Shown here in pieces: positions 54,597 to 62,174 of a stretch of DNA of 64,000 nt (positions are counted from its first letter, which is position 1; each line of letters opens with the position of its first letter). Where the stretch lies: assembly GCA_016125355.1 (NCBI GenBank), contig WGLX01000009.1:124001-188000 (forward strand), given 5' to 3'. Origin of the DNA: Actinomycetales bacterium (GTDB lineage: Bacteria > Actinomycetota > Actinomycetes > S36-B12). The position numbers and the translations under genes are program-made. The notes under the pieces are model-generated. The model made no database searches. It was not told where the DNA came from and saw nothing but the letters and a program-made list of their open reading frames with translations.

Positions 54597-55529
54597 ATGA
54601 CAGGCATCAACACTCTCGGGTGGATCGGCCTCGGCAACATGGGTGCACCGCTCGCCACCCGTCTTGTCAGGGCCGGCTACGACGTGGCGGTGTGGAACCG
54701 CACGGCGTCGAAGGCGGAGCCGGTCGTCAGCGCCGGGGCCTCCCAGGTCTCAGCGATCCGTGACCTCGGCGCGCGCGATGTCGTCTTCAGCATGGTCAGC
54801 GCCTCCAAGGACCTCGAGCACGTCATGCTCGATCCCGAGGTCGGCCTGCTGACCGGCGACGAGGTGCCCGATGTCGTGATCGACTGCTCCACCGTCAGCG
54901 TCGAGACCAGTCGCAAGGTCCGCGAGGCCGCCGACGCTCGGGGCGTGCGCTTCTTCTCCGCGCCGGTGAGCGGCAACGGCAAGGTCGTGGCTGCAGGAAA
55001 GCTGAGTGTGGTGTGCAGCGGCGATGAGGAGACCTTCGCCATGGTGCGCCCGATGATCGAGGCACTCGGCCGGTCCGTGACGTACGTCGGCGAGGGCGAG
55101 GCCGCTCGGCTCGTGAAGGTGTACCACAACCTGCTGCTGGGCATCTACACGCAGGCGCTGGCCGAGATCCTCGTCCTCGGGGAGAAGGGCGGGGTCAAGC
55201 GCGAGGACATCATGGACTTCATCAACAACTCCGTGATGGGCTGCATGTTCAGCCAGTACAAGACCCCAGCCCTGGTGAACCTCGATTTCCATCCGACGTT
55301 CACGCCCGTGCTCCTGCGCAAGGACTTCGATCTCGGCCTCACCGAGGCGCGCGCGCACGAGGTGCCCATGCCCATCACGAACCTGACGCGCGACATCATC
55401 GAGTCGACCATCGGGCATGGCCACGCGACCGAGGACTTCGCGACGATGCTGCTGGTGGCGGCGGCCAACGCCGGCATCGAGCTCAAGAGCGAGGACGCCG
55501 ACGTGTCGGACGGGCTCGATCCGGAGTGA
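54597..55529 (+). CDS. Beta-hydroxyacid dehydrogenase (3-hydroxyisobutyrate/6-phosphogluconate type)
   Basis: 310 residues. Rossmann start LGWIGLGNMGAPLATRLVRAGYDVAVWNRT, substrate segment SAPVSGNGKVVAAGKLSVV and the catalytic Lys in LVKVYHNLLLG. Oxidises a beta-hydroxy acid, or reduces the semialdehyde, with NAD(P). ATG with GGAGGA upstream, 57 nt after the hydrolase gene. Its last bases overlap the OsmC gene start (GTGA). Confidence 0.92.
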   Translation: MTGINTLGWIGLGNMGAPLATRLVRAGYDVAVWNRTASKAEPVVSAGASQVSAIRDLGARDVVFSMVSASKDLEHVMLDPEVGLLTGDEVPDVVIDCSTVSVETSRKVREAADARGVRFFSAPVSGNGKVVAAGKLSVVCSGDEETFAMVRPMIEALGRSVTYVGEGEAARLVKVYHNLLLGIYTQALAEILVLGEKGGVKREDIMDFINNSVMGCMFSQYKTPALVNLDFHPTFTPVLLRKDFDLGLTEARAHEVPMPITNLTRDIIESTIGHGHATEDFATMLLVAAANAGIELKSEDADVSDGLDPE

Positions 55530-56029
55530 CCGTCGTGGAGGAGCCCACCGGAGAGTTCATCAGGCGCCGACAGGTCAGCGGGACGGCCATGGGGACCATG
55601 CGCACCGTGCTGGACTACGCCGAGGCCGGGGTCCAGGTCACCGATGAGCCCGCGGTCGCCGGCGGGGGAGGCTCGGGACCGACCCCGCTGCAGTCCGTCC
55701 TCGGCGCCCTTTGCGGCTGCGAGGCGGTGACCTTCCGCCGGACGGCCACCGAGTTCGACTTCGACTACGAGCGGATCGACTTCGAGGCTGCCTGCACCAT
55801 CGACATCCGGGGCCGGAGCGGGGACCGATCGGTGCGCCCGCACTTCCAGACCGTCCGGCTGCAGGCGTTAGTGACCACCGAGGAGCCGCAGAGCCGGCTG
55901 GACGAACTCGTCGACGAGGTCCATGCCCGCTGCCCGGTCATGAACCTGATGAAGGATGCCGGGGTGCGCCTGGACATCCGCTGGCAGGTCGTCAGCCCGG
56001 GAACTCCAGGCCGAGATCCCGCATCATGA
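55526..56029 (+). CDS. OsmC-family protein
   Basis: 167 residues, OsmC/Ohr fold, which reduces organic hydroperoxides with a Cys pair. The first Cys region ALCGCEAVTFRR and the second HARCPVMNLM fit the two redox cysteines. It may detoxify peroxides made by the cluster's oxygen-using enzymes, or have become a non-enzymatic family member. Its 3' end overlaps the convergent FAD-oxidoreductase gene by 38 nt. Confidence 0.88.
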   Translation: MTVVEEPTGEFIRRRQVSGTAMGTMRTVLDYAEAGVQVTDEPAVAGGGGSGPTPLQSVLGALCGCEAVTFRRTATEFDFDYERIDFEAACTIDIRGRSGDRSVRPHFQTVRLQALVTTEEPQSRLDELVDEVHARCPVMNLMKDAGVRLDIRWQVVSPGTPGRDPAS

Positions 56030-57563
56030 CCATGGCTGCATTGCGGCCGGGCGAGCCGGTGATCGATCCCCCGGGATGGGTGGTGCCACCGGTCTGGTAG
56101 AGCCCCGGGATCGGCAGCTCGTGGCTGGCCCAGCCGGGCACCGGTCGGAGGGGGCCGCTGAACGGCACGCCCTTGTCCCCGCCGTGTGCGCAGCCGTTGA
56201 TCATGTGCGGGTTCCAGCGCTCGATGTCCAGGGGGCTCTTGACGATGCGGGCCTCGATGTGGGCCTCGGTGACGTTGGGAATCGCTGTGGCGACGTACTC
56301 GACCATGGCGTCCGCATGACGTTCCTTCACGTCGTCCCAGCTGGCGCCGCCGTACGGTGCCACGTGGGAGCAGGGAACCAGCAGCTTGACCGTGTGCTTG
56401 CCCTCGGGAGCCCGCGACGGATCGACGATCGTGGGAGTCGCGATCAGGGTCCAGGCCGAACCGATGACGGGCTTGCGGTCGCGGATGTCGCGCACCATGT
56501 CCATGACCTGCTGGGGCCACTGGGCGAGGCCGCTGCTGACGGCCGTGTCGGCGGGTGACTTGCCTGCGAACGTCGGCACCTCATCCATCACGAGGAAGGC
56601 GGCGAAGAGCGGGATGCCGATGTCGTAGGTCTCGACGCCGTAGACGAAGTCCTCGCCCCATGCCTCACGCGGCGCCATGTCGAGCAGGTGCTTCACGTGG
56701 ATGGTCGACAGCACGGCCTCGCGGGCCAGGTACTGCGTGCCGTCGGTGGACTCCACGCCGACGCAGCGGCCATCCTCCAGGAGGAGCCGAGCGACCGTGA
56801 CCCCGCATTCGATACGTCCACCGTGCGCCTCGATCACCGACACCAGCGCGTCCGTGAGACGCCCGGAGCCGCCGACCGGGATCGTCCACGAGCGCTTCTG
56901 GCGGCCGCCCATGATCGAGTAGGGCATGACCCCGGACCCGGGGAGGTCGACGGACCCGAAGGTCTGGCAGGCCTCCCAGAGGAGGAAGGCCTGGATGTGC
57001 TCCTCCTCGAACTCGTGCCGGATCACGTCGACGGCGCTCAGTGCCCGTCGACGTCGCCACGTGCCGCCGTTGGGCAGCTCGTCGAGCAGCGCGTCGAGCG
57101 GCTTTCCCCAGCCGATGGGCGTGTTGTTCGCGGCCCCGAAGGCGACCTTGGCGCGGTCCCAGTCCTCGAGCATCGCCAGATAGGTGTCGGCATCCCTGCG
57201 GCTGAACCGCGCGAACTCCTCGTACGTGCGCTCGGGGTCGAGGTACATGCCGACCTGCTCGCCATCCGGCATCGCCACGCGCGCCACCGGATCCGGGTCG
57301 ACGTACGCGAGGCCATGGTCGGAGACCAGGCCCAGGGTGTCCTGGGCGATCACCGGGTTCGACTGGATGATGGTGTGCCCGGTGGAGCACGAGTCCATGA
57401 AGTACCCCGGCAGGTATTCCTCGGTGGCCACGCCGCCACCCGGGATCGGACGGGCATCGACCATGAGGACGCTCTTGCCCGCTCGCGCCAGGTAGGCGGC
57501 CGTGATGAGGGCGTTGTGGCCGGCGCCCGCGACGACGATGTCCGCGGTATGCAGTTCCGTCAT
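55992..57563 (-). CDS. Phytoene-desaturase-like FAD-dependent oxidoreductase (CrtI family)
   Basis: 523 residues. The FAD site is IVVAGAGHNALITAAYLARAGKSVLMVDA at the N-terminus, and the CrtI-type C-terminus reads PGLYQTGGTTHPGGSITGSPGRNAAMVMM. No carotenoid genes are nearby, so this is one of the many CrtI homologues that dehydrogenate other hydrophobic or cyclic substrates. ATG at 57563. The 12-bp palindrome touches the start codon and a perfect TACAAT -10 box lies 7 nt upstream, so the mRNA is leaderless and directly operator-controlled. Confidence 0.88.
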   Translation of the reverse strand: MTELHTADIVVAGAGHNALITAAYLARAGKSVLMVDARPIPGGGVATEEYLPGYFMDSCSTGHTIIQSNPVIAQDTLGLVSDHGLAYVDPDPVARVAMPDGEQVGMYLDPERTYEEFARFSRRDADTYLAMLEDWDRAKVAFGAANNTPIGWGKPLDALLDELPNGGTWRRRRALSAVDVIRHEFEEEHIQAFLLWEACQTFGSVDLPGSGVMPYSIMGGRQKRSWTIPVGGSGRLTDALVSVIEAHGGRIECGVTVARLLLEDGRCVGVESTDGTQYLAREAVLSTIHVKHLLDMAPREAWGEDFVYGVETYDIGIPLFAAFLVMDEVPTFAGKSPADTAVSSGLAQWPQQVMDMVRDIRDRKPVIGSAWTLIATPTIVDPSRAPEGKHTVKLLVPCSHVAPYGGASWDDVKERHADAMVEYVATAIPNVTEAHIEARIVKSPLDIERWNPHMINGCAHGGDKGVPFSGPLRPVPGWASHELPIPGLYQTGGTTHPGGSITGSPGRNAAMVMMRDLGLEFPG

Positions 57564-57575
57564 GCAATCGATTGT
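57564..57575. promoter_or_regulatory. Candidate LacI operator 2 (CrtI-like gene)
   Basis: GCAATCGATTGT, one base from the perfect palindrome. It abuts the start codon at 57563 and overlaps the -10 box TACAAT (57571-57576, minus strand), so binding would block RNA polymerase. Confidence 0.7.
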
Positions 57576-57576
57576 A
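57571..57576 (-). promoter_or_regulatory. -10 box of the CrtI-like gene (leaderless)
   Basis: TACAAT on the minus strand, 7 nt before the ATG at 57563, within the operator palindrome. No good -35 hexamer is seen 17 nt further up. Confidence 0.65.
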
Positions 57577-57604
57577 TTCCGCGAGCCAGGCGGCGTCGGA
57601 GGAA

Positions 57605-59686
57605 TCAGGAATCCATGGCGGCGACGATCGCCTCCGCGGTGATCGGGAGGTCCCGCACGCGGACCCCGAGGGCGTCGGCCACGGCGTTCCCGACGGCCGC
57701 CGCGGTCGGTCCCATGGAAGCCTCTCCTGCACCGAGCCAGGGCTCGTCGGGGCGTTCGACGAGCGCGACCTCCACGGGGGGCACCTCGCTGAAGTGCAGG
57801 ATCGGGTACTCCTCCCAGGTATCCGACAGGACGCGTCCTCCTGCGAACCGCACGCGCTCCAGGAGCGTCCACGACAGCGACTGGACGGCCCCGCCCTCGA
57901 GCTGGTTGACGGCGCCATCGGGATTGACGATGCGTCCGCAGTCGGCGGCGAGCCAGGCGCGGACGACGCGGACGCTGCTCACGGCCTCGACCTCCACGAC
58001 GGCCGCGCACCAGGCGCCCGTGCCCTTGTACCGGGCGTAGCCGATCCCGCGCCCGTGACCCTCGGCGAGAGGGGATCCCCATCCGGACTCCTGAGCGGCC
58101 CTCTCGAGGACGACGCGTCCTCGAGGATCGCCGAGATGACGCAGGCGGTATTCGACCGGGTCGATGCCATGGTGCCGGGCGAGATCGTCGAGGTGGGACT
58201 CGATGGCGAAGACGTTCAGGTGCGCGCCGAGGGAGCGCATCGCGGAAGACCGGATCGGCATCGTCAGGGCGCGATGCGCGACCGCACGCACCGAGCCGAC
58301 CTCGTACCCCGGGATCGCATTGCGACCCGTGCCCGCGCCGGCCGCCTGCGGGGGGTCGCCTGCCGGCGGAATCGGCGTGCCGTCCTGCTGCTCCTCGTAC
58401 GCGAGGAGCGAGGGCGTGGGCAGGGTCCCGGGGCGGGAGGAATGCCCGTTGCCGAACCCGTCCCACGACCACGCGGTGACCTGGCCGTCGGCGTTCGTCT
58501 CCGCCGCCAGGTCGACGACCATGGCCGGCCCGAACGGCGACCAGCCGAGCTCATCCTCACGGGTCCACGTGACCTGCACCGGGCGGCCCGGCAGGCGGGC
58601 GGCCAGCAGCGCGGCGTCGTAGGCGACGTCGTCGGCGGGGTTGTGCCCGTAGCAGCCGGCGCCCTCGACGTGGGTCACCTGCACGCGGTCGACCGGTCGG
58701 TCGAGAGCCCGGGCGATGTCGCGGCGGAGCGGGTGGACGCCCTGCGTGTGGCTCCAGATCCGCAGGAGACCCTCCTCCTGCACGGCCACGGCACAGGCGG
58801 GCCCGATGGAGGCGTGGGCGAGGAAGGGCCGGGTGTAGCGCGCCGCGAGAGTGGGCGCATCGATCGATGGCCCGTCGGACAGCGCCGTGTCGTCCGTATC
58901 CGCGGTCGTGAGCTGCTCGACCATGTCGCCATCGGAGAGCGAGGAGTCCGGCACCTGCCACTGCGCGCTCTCCCGGAGGGCCTCTGCGCCCGCGCGGGCC
59001 GCGATCTCGTCCTCGGCGACGACGGCGAGCAGGTCTCCGTCCCGTACGACGTCGGTGACCCCGGCGATCCCCAGCGCCGACTCCTCATCCACGTCCACGA
59101 GGCGGGCTCCTCGGGCGGGGCGCCGGACCATGCGGGCGAACCTCATGCCGGGCAGGCGCATGTCCTGGACGTATCGCGGCCGACCGAGGACCTTGTCGGC
59201 GAGATCGAGCCGGGGCAGGTCCGCGCCGACGATGCCGCTCGGGTCATAGGAGGCGATGGTGGGGTCGATGGCGACGGCGAGGTCGACCTCGGCGGCGAGG
59301 TCCGCGTAGGACACGCTGGCATCGTCGACGACGAACCGGCCCTCGGCAAGGCTGGGTTCGGCACCCAGCCGCCGACGGGCGGCGTCCGTGAACAGCTGTC
59401 GTGCCTGGGTCGACGCGGCGTGGAGCGCGCCTCCCGAGTGCTGCACCGAGAGGCTCCCCGCCGTGAAGGTCTCGTCGGGTCCGGACGTGTCCGGCGGCGC
59501 GAGCTCGACCGAGTCCACGTCGACGGCCAGCGCATCCGCGACGATCTGCACCAGGGCCGTCGCGATGCCCTGCCCGAGTTCGGACTTGCCGGTGCGCGCT
59601 CGGACGATCCCCTCGTGGGTGAAGTCGAGCCAGTCGCCGATGAGGGGGGCAGCGGCCAGGGAGGGGTTGCCGGGCTTCGCGGGCAC
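57605..59686 (-). CDS. Molybdopterin-binding subunit, isoquinoline 1-oxidoreductase-like
   Basis: 693 residues, xanthine-oxidase superfamily, of the two-subunit type without a FAD subunit. The opening DWLDFTHEGIVRARTGKSELGQGIATALVQIVADAL is the cofactor segment typical of IorB. The pterin segment SIGPACAVA, the loop around RSSAMRSLGAHLNVFAIE and the catalytic Glu in LGAGEASMGPTAAAVGNAV follow. Hydroxylates a heterocycle or aldehyde using water. GTG at 59686, one nt past the stop of the small subunit. Confidence 0.86.
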   Translation of the reverse strand: MPAKPGNPSLAAAPLIGDWLDFTHEGIVRARTGKSELGQGIATALVQIVADALAVDVDSVELAPPDTSGPDETFTAGSLSVQHSGGALHAASTQARQLFTDAARRRLGAEPSLAEGRFVVDDASVSYADLAAEVDLAVAIDPTIASYDPSGIVGADLPRLDLADKVLGRPRYVQDMRLPGMRFARMVRRPARGARLVDVDEESALGIAGVTDVVRDGDLLAVVAEDEIAARAGAEALRESAQWQVPDSSLSDGDMVEQLTTADTDDTALSDGPSIDAPTLAARYTRPFLAHASIGPACAVAVQEEGLLRIWSHTQGVHPLRRDIARALDRPVDRVQVTHVEGAGCYGHNPADDVAYDAALLAARLPGRPVQVTWTREDELGWSPFGPAMVVDLAAETNADGQVTAWSWDGFGNGHSSRPGTLPTPSLLAYEEQQDGTPIPPAGDPPQAAGAGTGRNAIPGYEVGSVRAVAHRALTMPIRSSAMRSLGAHLNVFAIESHLDDLARHHGIDPVEYRLRHLGDPRGRVVLERAAQESGWGSPLAEGHGRGIGYARYKGTGAWCAAVVEVEAVSSVRVVRAWLAADCGRIVNPDGAVNQLEGGAVQSLSWTLLERVRFAGGRVLSDTWEEYPILHFSEVPPVEVALVERPDEPWLGAGEASMGPTAAAVGNAVADALGVRVRDLPITAEAIVAAMDS

Positions 59687-59687
59687 G

Positions 59688-60158
59688 TCACTCGCCCCCG
59701 GCGGACACGACGGCATCGACGATCCGGTTGTGGGCGCCGCAGCGGCAGAGGTGGCCGTCCAGGGCCGCACGCACCTCGTCGCCCTCGACGTGGCGCCCCT
59801 CAGCATGTGCCTGATCGACCAGCGCGGCCGCTCGCATGACGATCCCGGAGAGGCAGTAGCCGCATTGGCCGGCCTGGCCGTCGATCAGGTGGCGCTGCAC
59901 GGGATGCGGTCCCGCCTCCGTGAGCCCCTCCACCGTGACCACCGACTTGCCGGCCGCAGACCAGATCGGCGTGTCGCACGAGTGCGTCGGCTGGCCATCC
60001 ACCCATACCGTGCAGGCTCCGCAGGAGCCGACGCCGCACCCGTAGCGGGTGCCGGTCAGCCCGAGGCGGTCCCGCAGCACCCAGAGGAGGGGCGTGCCGT
60101 CAGGGCAGCGGACCTCGTGGTCGCGCCCATTGACGGTCAATCGGTGAGCGTCCGGCAT
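59688..60158 (-). CDS. [2Fe-2S] subunit of the two-subunit molybdenum hydroxylase
   Basis: 156 residues with both iron-sulfur sites: GCGVGSCGACTVWVDG for the plant-type cluster and CGYCLSGI plus CRCGAHN for the second. Partner of the following large subunit. ATG at 60158 chosen for its GGAGG just upstream; an earlier ATG at 60218 would add 20 residues encoded by the operator region. Regulated from the divergent control region containing operator 3. Confidence 0.92.
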   Translation of the reverse strand: MPDAHRLTVNGRDHEVRCPDGTPLLWVLRDRLGLTGTRYGCGVGSCGACTVWVDGQPTHSCDTPIWSAAGKSVVTVEGLTEAGPHPVQRHLIDGQAGQCGYCLSGIVMRAAALVDQAHAEGRHVEGDEVRAALDGHLCRCGAHNRIVDAVVSAGGE

Positions 60159-60179
60159 GCGGGGATCCTCCGGAAGTCC

Positions 60180-60208
60180 TTGAGATCGACAGCAATCGAT
60201 TGCATAAT
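60180..60208 (+). promoter_or_regulatory. Promoter of the AhpD/CMD-like gene
   Basis: -35 TTGAGA (60180-60185), 17-nt spacer, -10 CATAAT (60203-60208). The operator palindrome fills the second half of the spacer and touches the -10 box. Confidence 0.75.
60192..60203. promoter_or_regulatory. Candidate LacI operator 3 (divergent region)
   Basis: Perfect palindrome GCAATCGATTGC between the divergent [2Fe-2S] gene and the AhpD/CMD-like gene, inside the promoter of the latter and 34 nt from the start of the former. One repressor site could control both directions. Confidence 0.75.
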
Positions 60209-60244
60209 CATAAGGCAACCCGCCCCCTCGCGTCAGGAGCTCCC

Positions 60245-60871
60245 ATGCCTCAGCGGATCAGCTATGTCCCGTTCGACTCCCTCGGCGAGGCGATGCAGGA
60301 CGAACTGCGCCGCTGTGCGGAGCACGGAACTCCGCGGCCGGAGTCATCGGCGGTTCGAGCGCACTCGGAGCGGTCCTTCTGGTTCTTCGCGAACTCGTGG
60401 CAGAGCATCTTCCGCGAGGGCGTCGTCGAGCACTCCCTGAAGGAGCTGTGCCGCGTGTACATCTCGCGCACCGTCACCTGCGAGTTCTGCGGCAACCAGC
60501 GGTCCGAGAAGGCTGCTGCCGATGGCCTGCAGGAGATGCAGTACGACGACCTGCTCAACTTCGAGACCTCGGAGGTGTACTCCGACGAGCAGAAGGCGGC
60601 GCTGCGGTACGCGCAGGCCATCGCCTGGGGTCCGAACAGTGTCGACGAGGATGCGATGTGGGAGGCCCTGAACCGGTACTTCACCGAGGAGCAGCTCGTG
60701 GAGCTCGGCTGCTTCATCGGGCTCACCTTCGGCCAGCAGAGCTGGATCCGACTCCTCGGCATCGACCACCACCAGTACCTCGCCGGCACCGCGGCGTCGA
60801 TGGCGCCGGGGTTCGAGGACGCCCGTGCCCTGGCGGAGTCCAAGTCGGACTCCGGGTACTGGGCCCGCTGA
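60245..60871 (+). CDS. AhpD/carboxymuconolactone-decarboxylase-fold protein
   Basis: 208 residues, AhpD-like helical fold. CEFCGNQRSEKA supplies a CxxC pair. In AhpD the second Cys is followed after three residues by a catalytic His; here that place is Arg, so the classical peroxidase relay is incomplete. Functions in the family include alkylhydroperoxide reduction and lactone decarboxylation. ATG at 60245 with AGGAG. Single-gene transcript under operator 3, convergent with the E2 gene. Confidence 0.84.
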   Translation: MPQRISYVPFDSLGEAMQDELRRCAEHGTPRPESSAVRAHSERSFWFFANSWQSIFREGVVEHSLKELCRVYISRTVTCEFCGNQRSEKAAADGLQEMQYDDLLNFETSEVYSDEQKAALRYAQAIAWGPNSVDEDAMWEALNRYFTEEQLVELGCFIGLTFGQQSWIRLLGIDHHQYLAGTAASMAPGFEDARALAESKSDSGYWAR

Positions 60872-60897
60872 CCGCCGCAGCACGCCGTCCGCGGCGG
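60872..60897. terminator. Weak bidirectional hairpin
   Basis: CCGCCGC (60872-60878) pairs with GCGGCGG (60891-60897) around a 12-nt loop. It starts right after the stop of the AhpD-like gene and ends 5 nt before the stop of the E2 gene, which converges on it. Short for a terminator, so confidence is low. Confidence 0.4.
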
Positions 60898-60902
60898 GCG
60901 CG

Positions 60903-62174
60903 TCAGGCCAGGATGCGGCCGGGCGACTCCAGCAGCACCGTGAACTCGCGCATCCACTGCGCGGCGATGGCTCCGTCGACGGGACGGTGATCGACCGACA
61001 GGATCACGCGGAGCACCGTGGCGGGGACGATGCTGTCGCCGACCACGACCGGCTCGGGGCGCGCCGCACCCACCGCCAGGATGGAGGAGTGCGGGGGATT
61101 GATGATGGCGGTGAACTCCTCCGTGCCGTACATCCCGAGGTTCGAGATGCTGGTGGTACCGCCCTCCAGCTCGTGCTGGCGGAGCTGACCCGACCGCGCC
61201 CGCTCGGCGAGGTCGCGTGAGGCTCGGGCGATCTGCGTGACGCTGAGCGCCTCCACCCCGCGCAGCACGGGAGTCACGAGCCCGGTGTCCGTGGCCACCG
61301 CGATGGCGATGTCGACTCCTGAGAACTGCCGGACGTGGTCCTCGGTCCAGATGACGTTCATGGCCGGCACCAGGCTGTGCGCACGTGCCATGGCCTTCAC
61401 GAGGAGGTCGTTGACCGACACCTTGACATCCTCGCCGGCATTGATCTCGGCACGGAGCTCCATGAGGCGATCGACCCGTGCGCTGCCCTTGACGTAGAAG
61501 TGCGGCGCCGTGGTGACGCTCTCGGTGAGACGGGTCGCGATGGCGCGCCGCAGCCGCGTGTGCGGGATGTCGACGAAGCCGGGCTCCGTCGCGCTGGGCG
61601 TGGCCGTTGCTGCCGGTGCTGATGGCGAGGCTGCGGGGCGCGTGCCCCCTGCAGCAATAGCAGCCTCGACGTCACGCCGGCGGATGCGCCCGTTCGGGCC
61701 GGTGCCGACGATGGCGGTGACGTCGATGCCGGCCTCATTCGCCCGCTTGCGTGCGATCGGGCTGATGAAGATGCGGCCGGAGCCTGCCGCCGCCGTCGGG
61801 GGCGCCGGCGTCCCGGAGCCCGCGGGGGCCGCGGGTGATGGCGAGACGTCGGGCTCGGACGCGGGTGCCGCGGGCGCCGCCGTGCTGGCCGCTCCCAACG
61901 CCGCCACGGCGGCGTCGAGGTCGTCGACCTGCTCCCCGGGAGCAGCGGTGACCGCGATGGGATCGCCGACCGCGACCTCGGTGCCCTCGGCGACGAGGGT
62001 CCGCAGGATCCGCCCGGGAGCCTCCGCCTCCATGTCGACGACGGCCTTGTCGGTCTCGATGACGGCGATGACGCTGCCCGACGCGTACTCCGCGTCCACC
62101 GGGACCGACCACGACGAGAGCAGGGCCGAGGTGGCGCCGGCCGCGACCTCGGGCATCCGGAGCAGCTCAGGCAT
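60903..62174 (-). CDS. 2-oxoacid dehydrogenase E2 (dihydrolipoamide acyltransferase)
   Basis: 423 residues. N-terminal lipoyl domain with the lipoylated Lys in IETDKAVVDME, a Pro/Ala linker, the E3/E1-binding domain (FISPIARKRANEAGIDVTAIVGTGPNGRIRRRDVE, about 130-170) and the acyltransferase core ending in the catalytic DHRPVDGA. It transfers the acyl group from E1 to CoA. The 3' partner of the fused E1 gene, overlapping it by 8 nt. No E3 (dihydrolipoamide dehydrogenase) is in the window. Acyl specificity is not readable. Confidence 0.92.
   Translation of the reverse strand: MPELLRMPEVAAGATSALLSSWSVPVDAEYASGSVIAVIETDKAVVDMEAEAPGRILRTLVAEGTEVAVGDPIAVTAAPGEQVDDLDAAVAALGAASTAAPAAPASEPDVSPSPAAPAGSGTPAPPTAAAGSGRIFISPIARKRANEAGIDVTAIVGTGPNGRIRRRDVEAAIAAGGTRPAASPSAPAATATPSATEPGFVDIPHTRLRRAIATRLTESVTTAPHFYVKGSARVDRLMELRAEINAGEDVKVSVNDLLVKAMARAHSLVPAMNVIWTEDHVRQFSGVDIAIAVATDTGLVTPVLRGVEALSVTQIARASRDLAERARSGQLRQHELEGGTTSISNLGMYGTEEFTAIINPPHSSILAVGAARPEPVVVGDSIVPATVLRVILSVDHRPVDGAIAAQWMREFTVLLESPGRILA

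Noticed and set aside
55992-57563. Carotenoid pathway (crtI)
   Set aside because: No crtB, crtE or lycopene cyclase genes are nearby, and the gene is under the catabolic-cluster operator; only the CrtI-like fold is supported.
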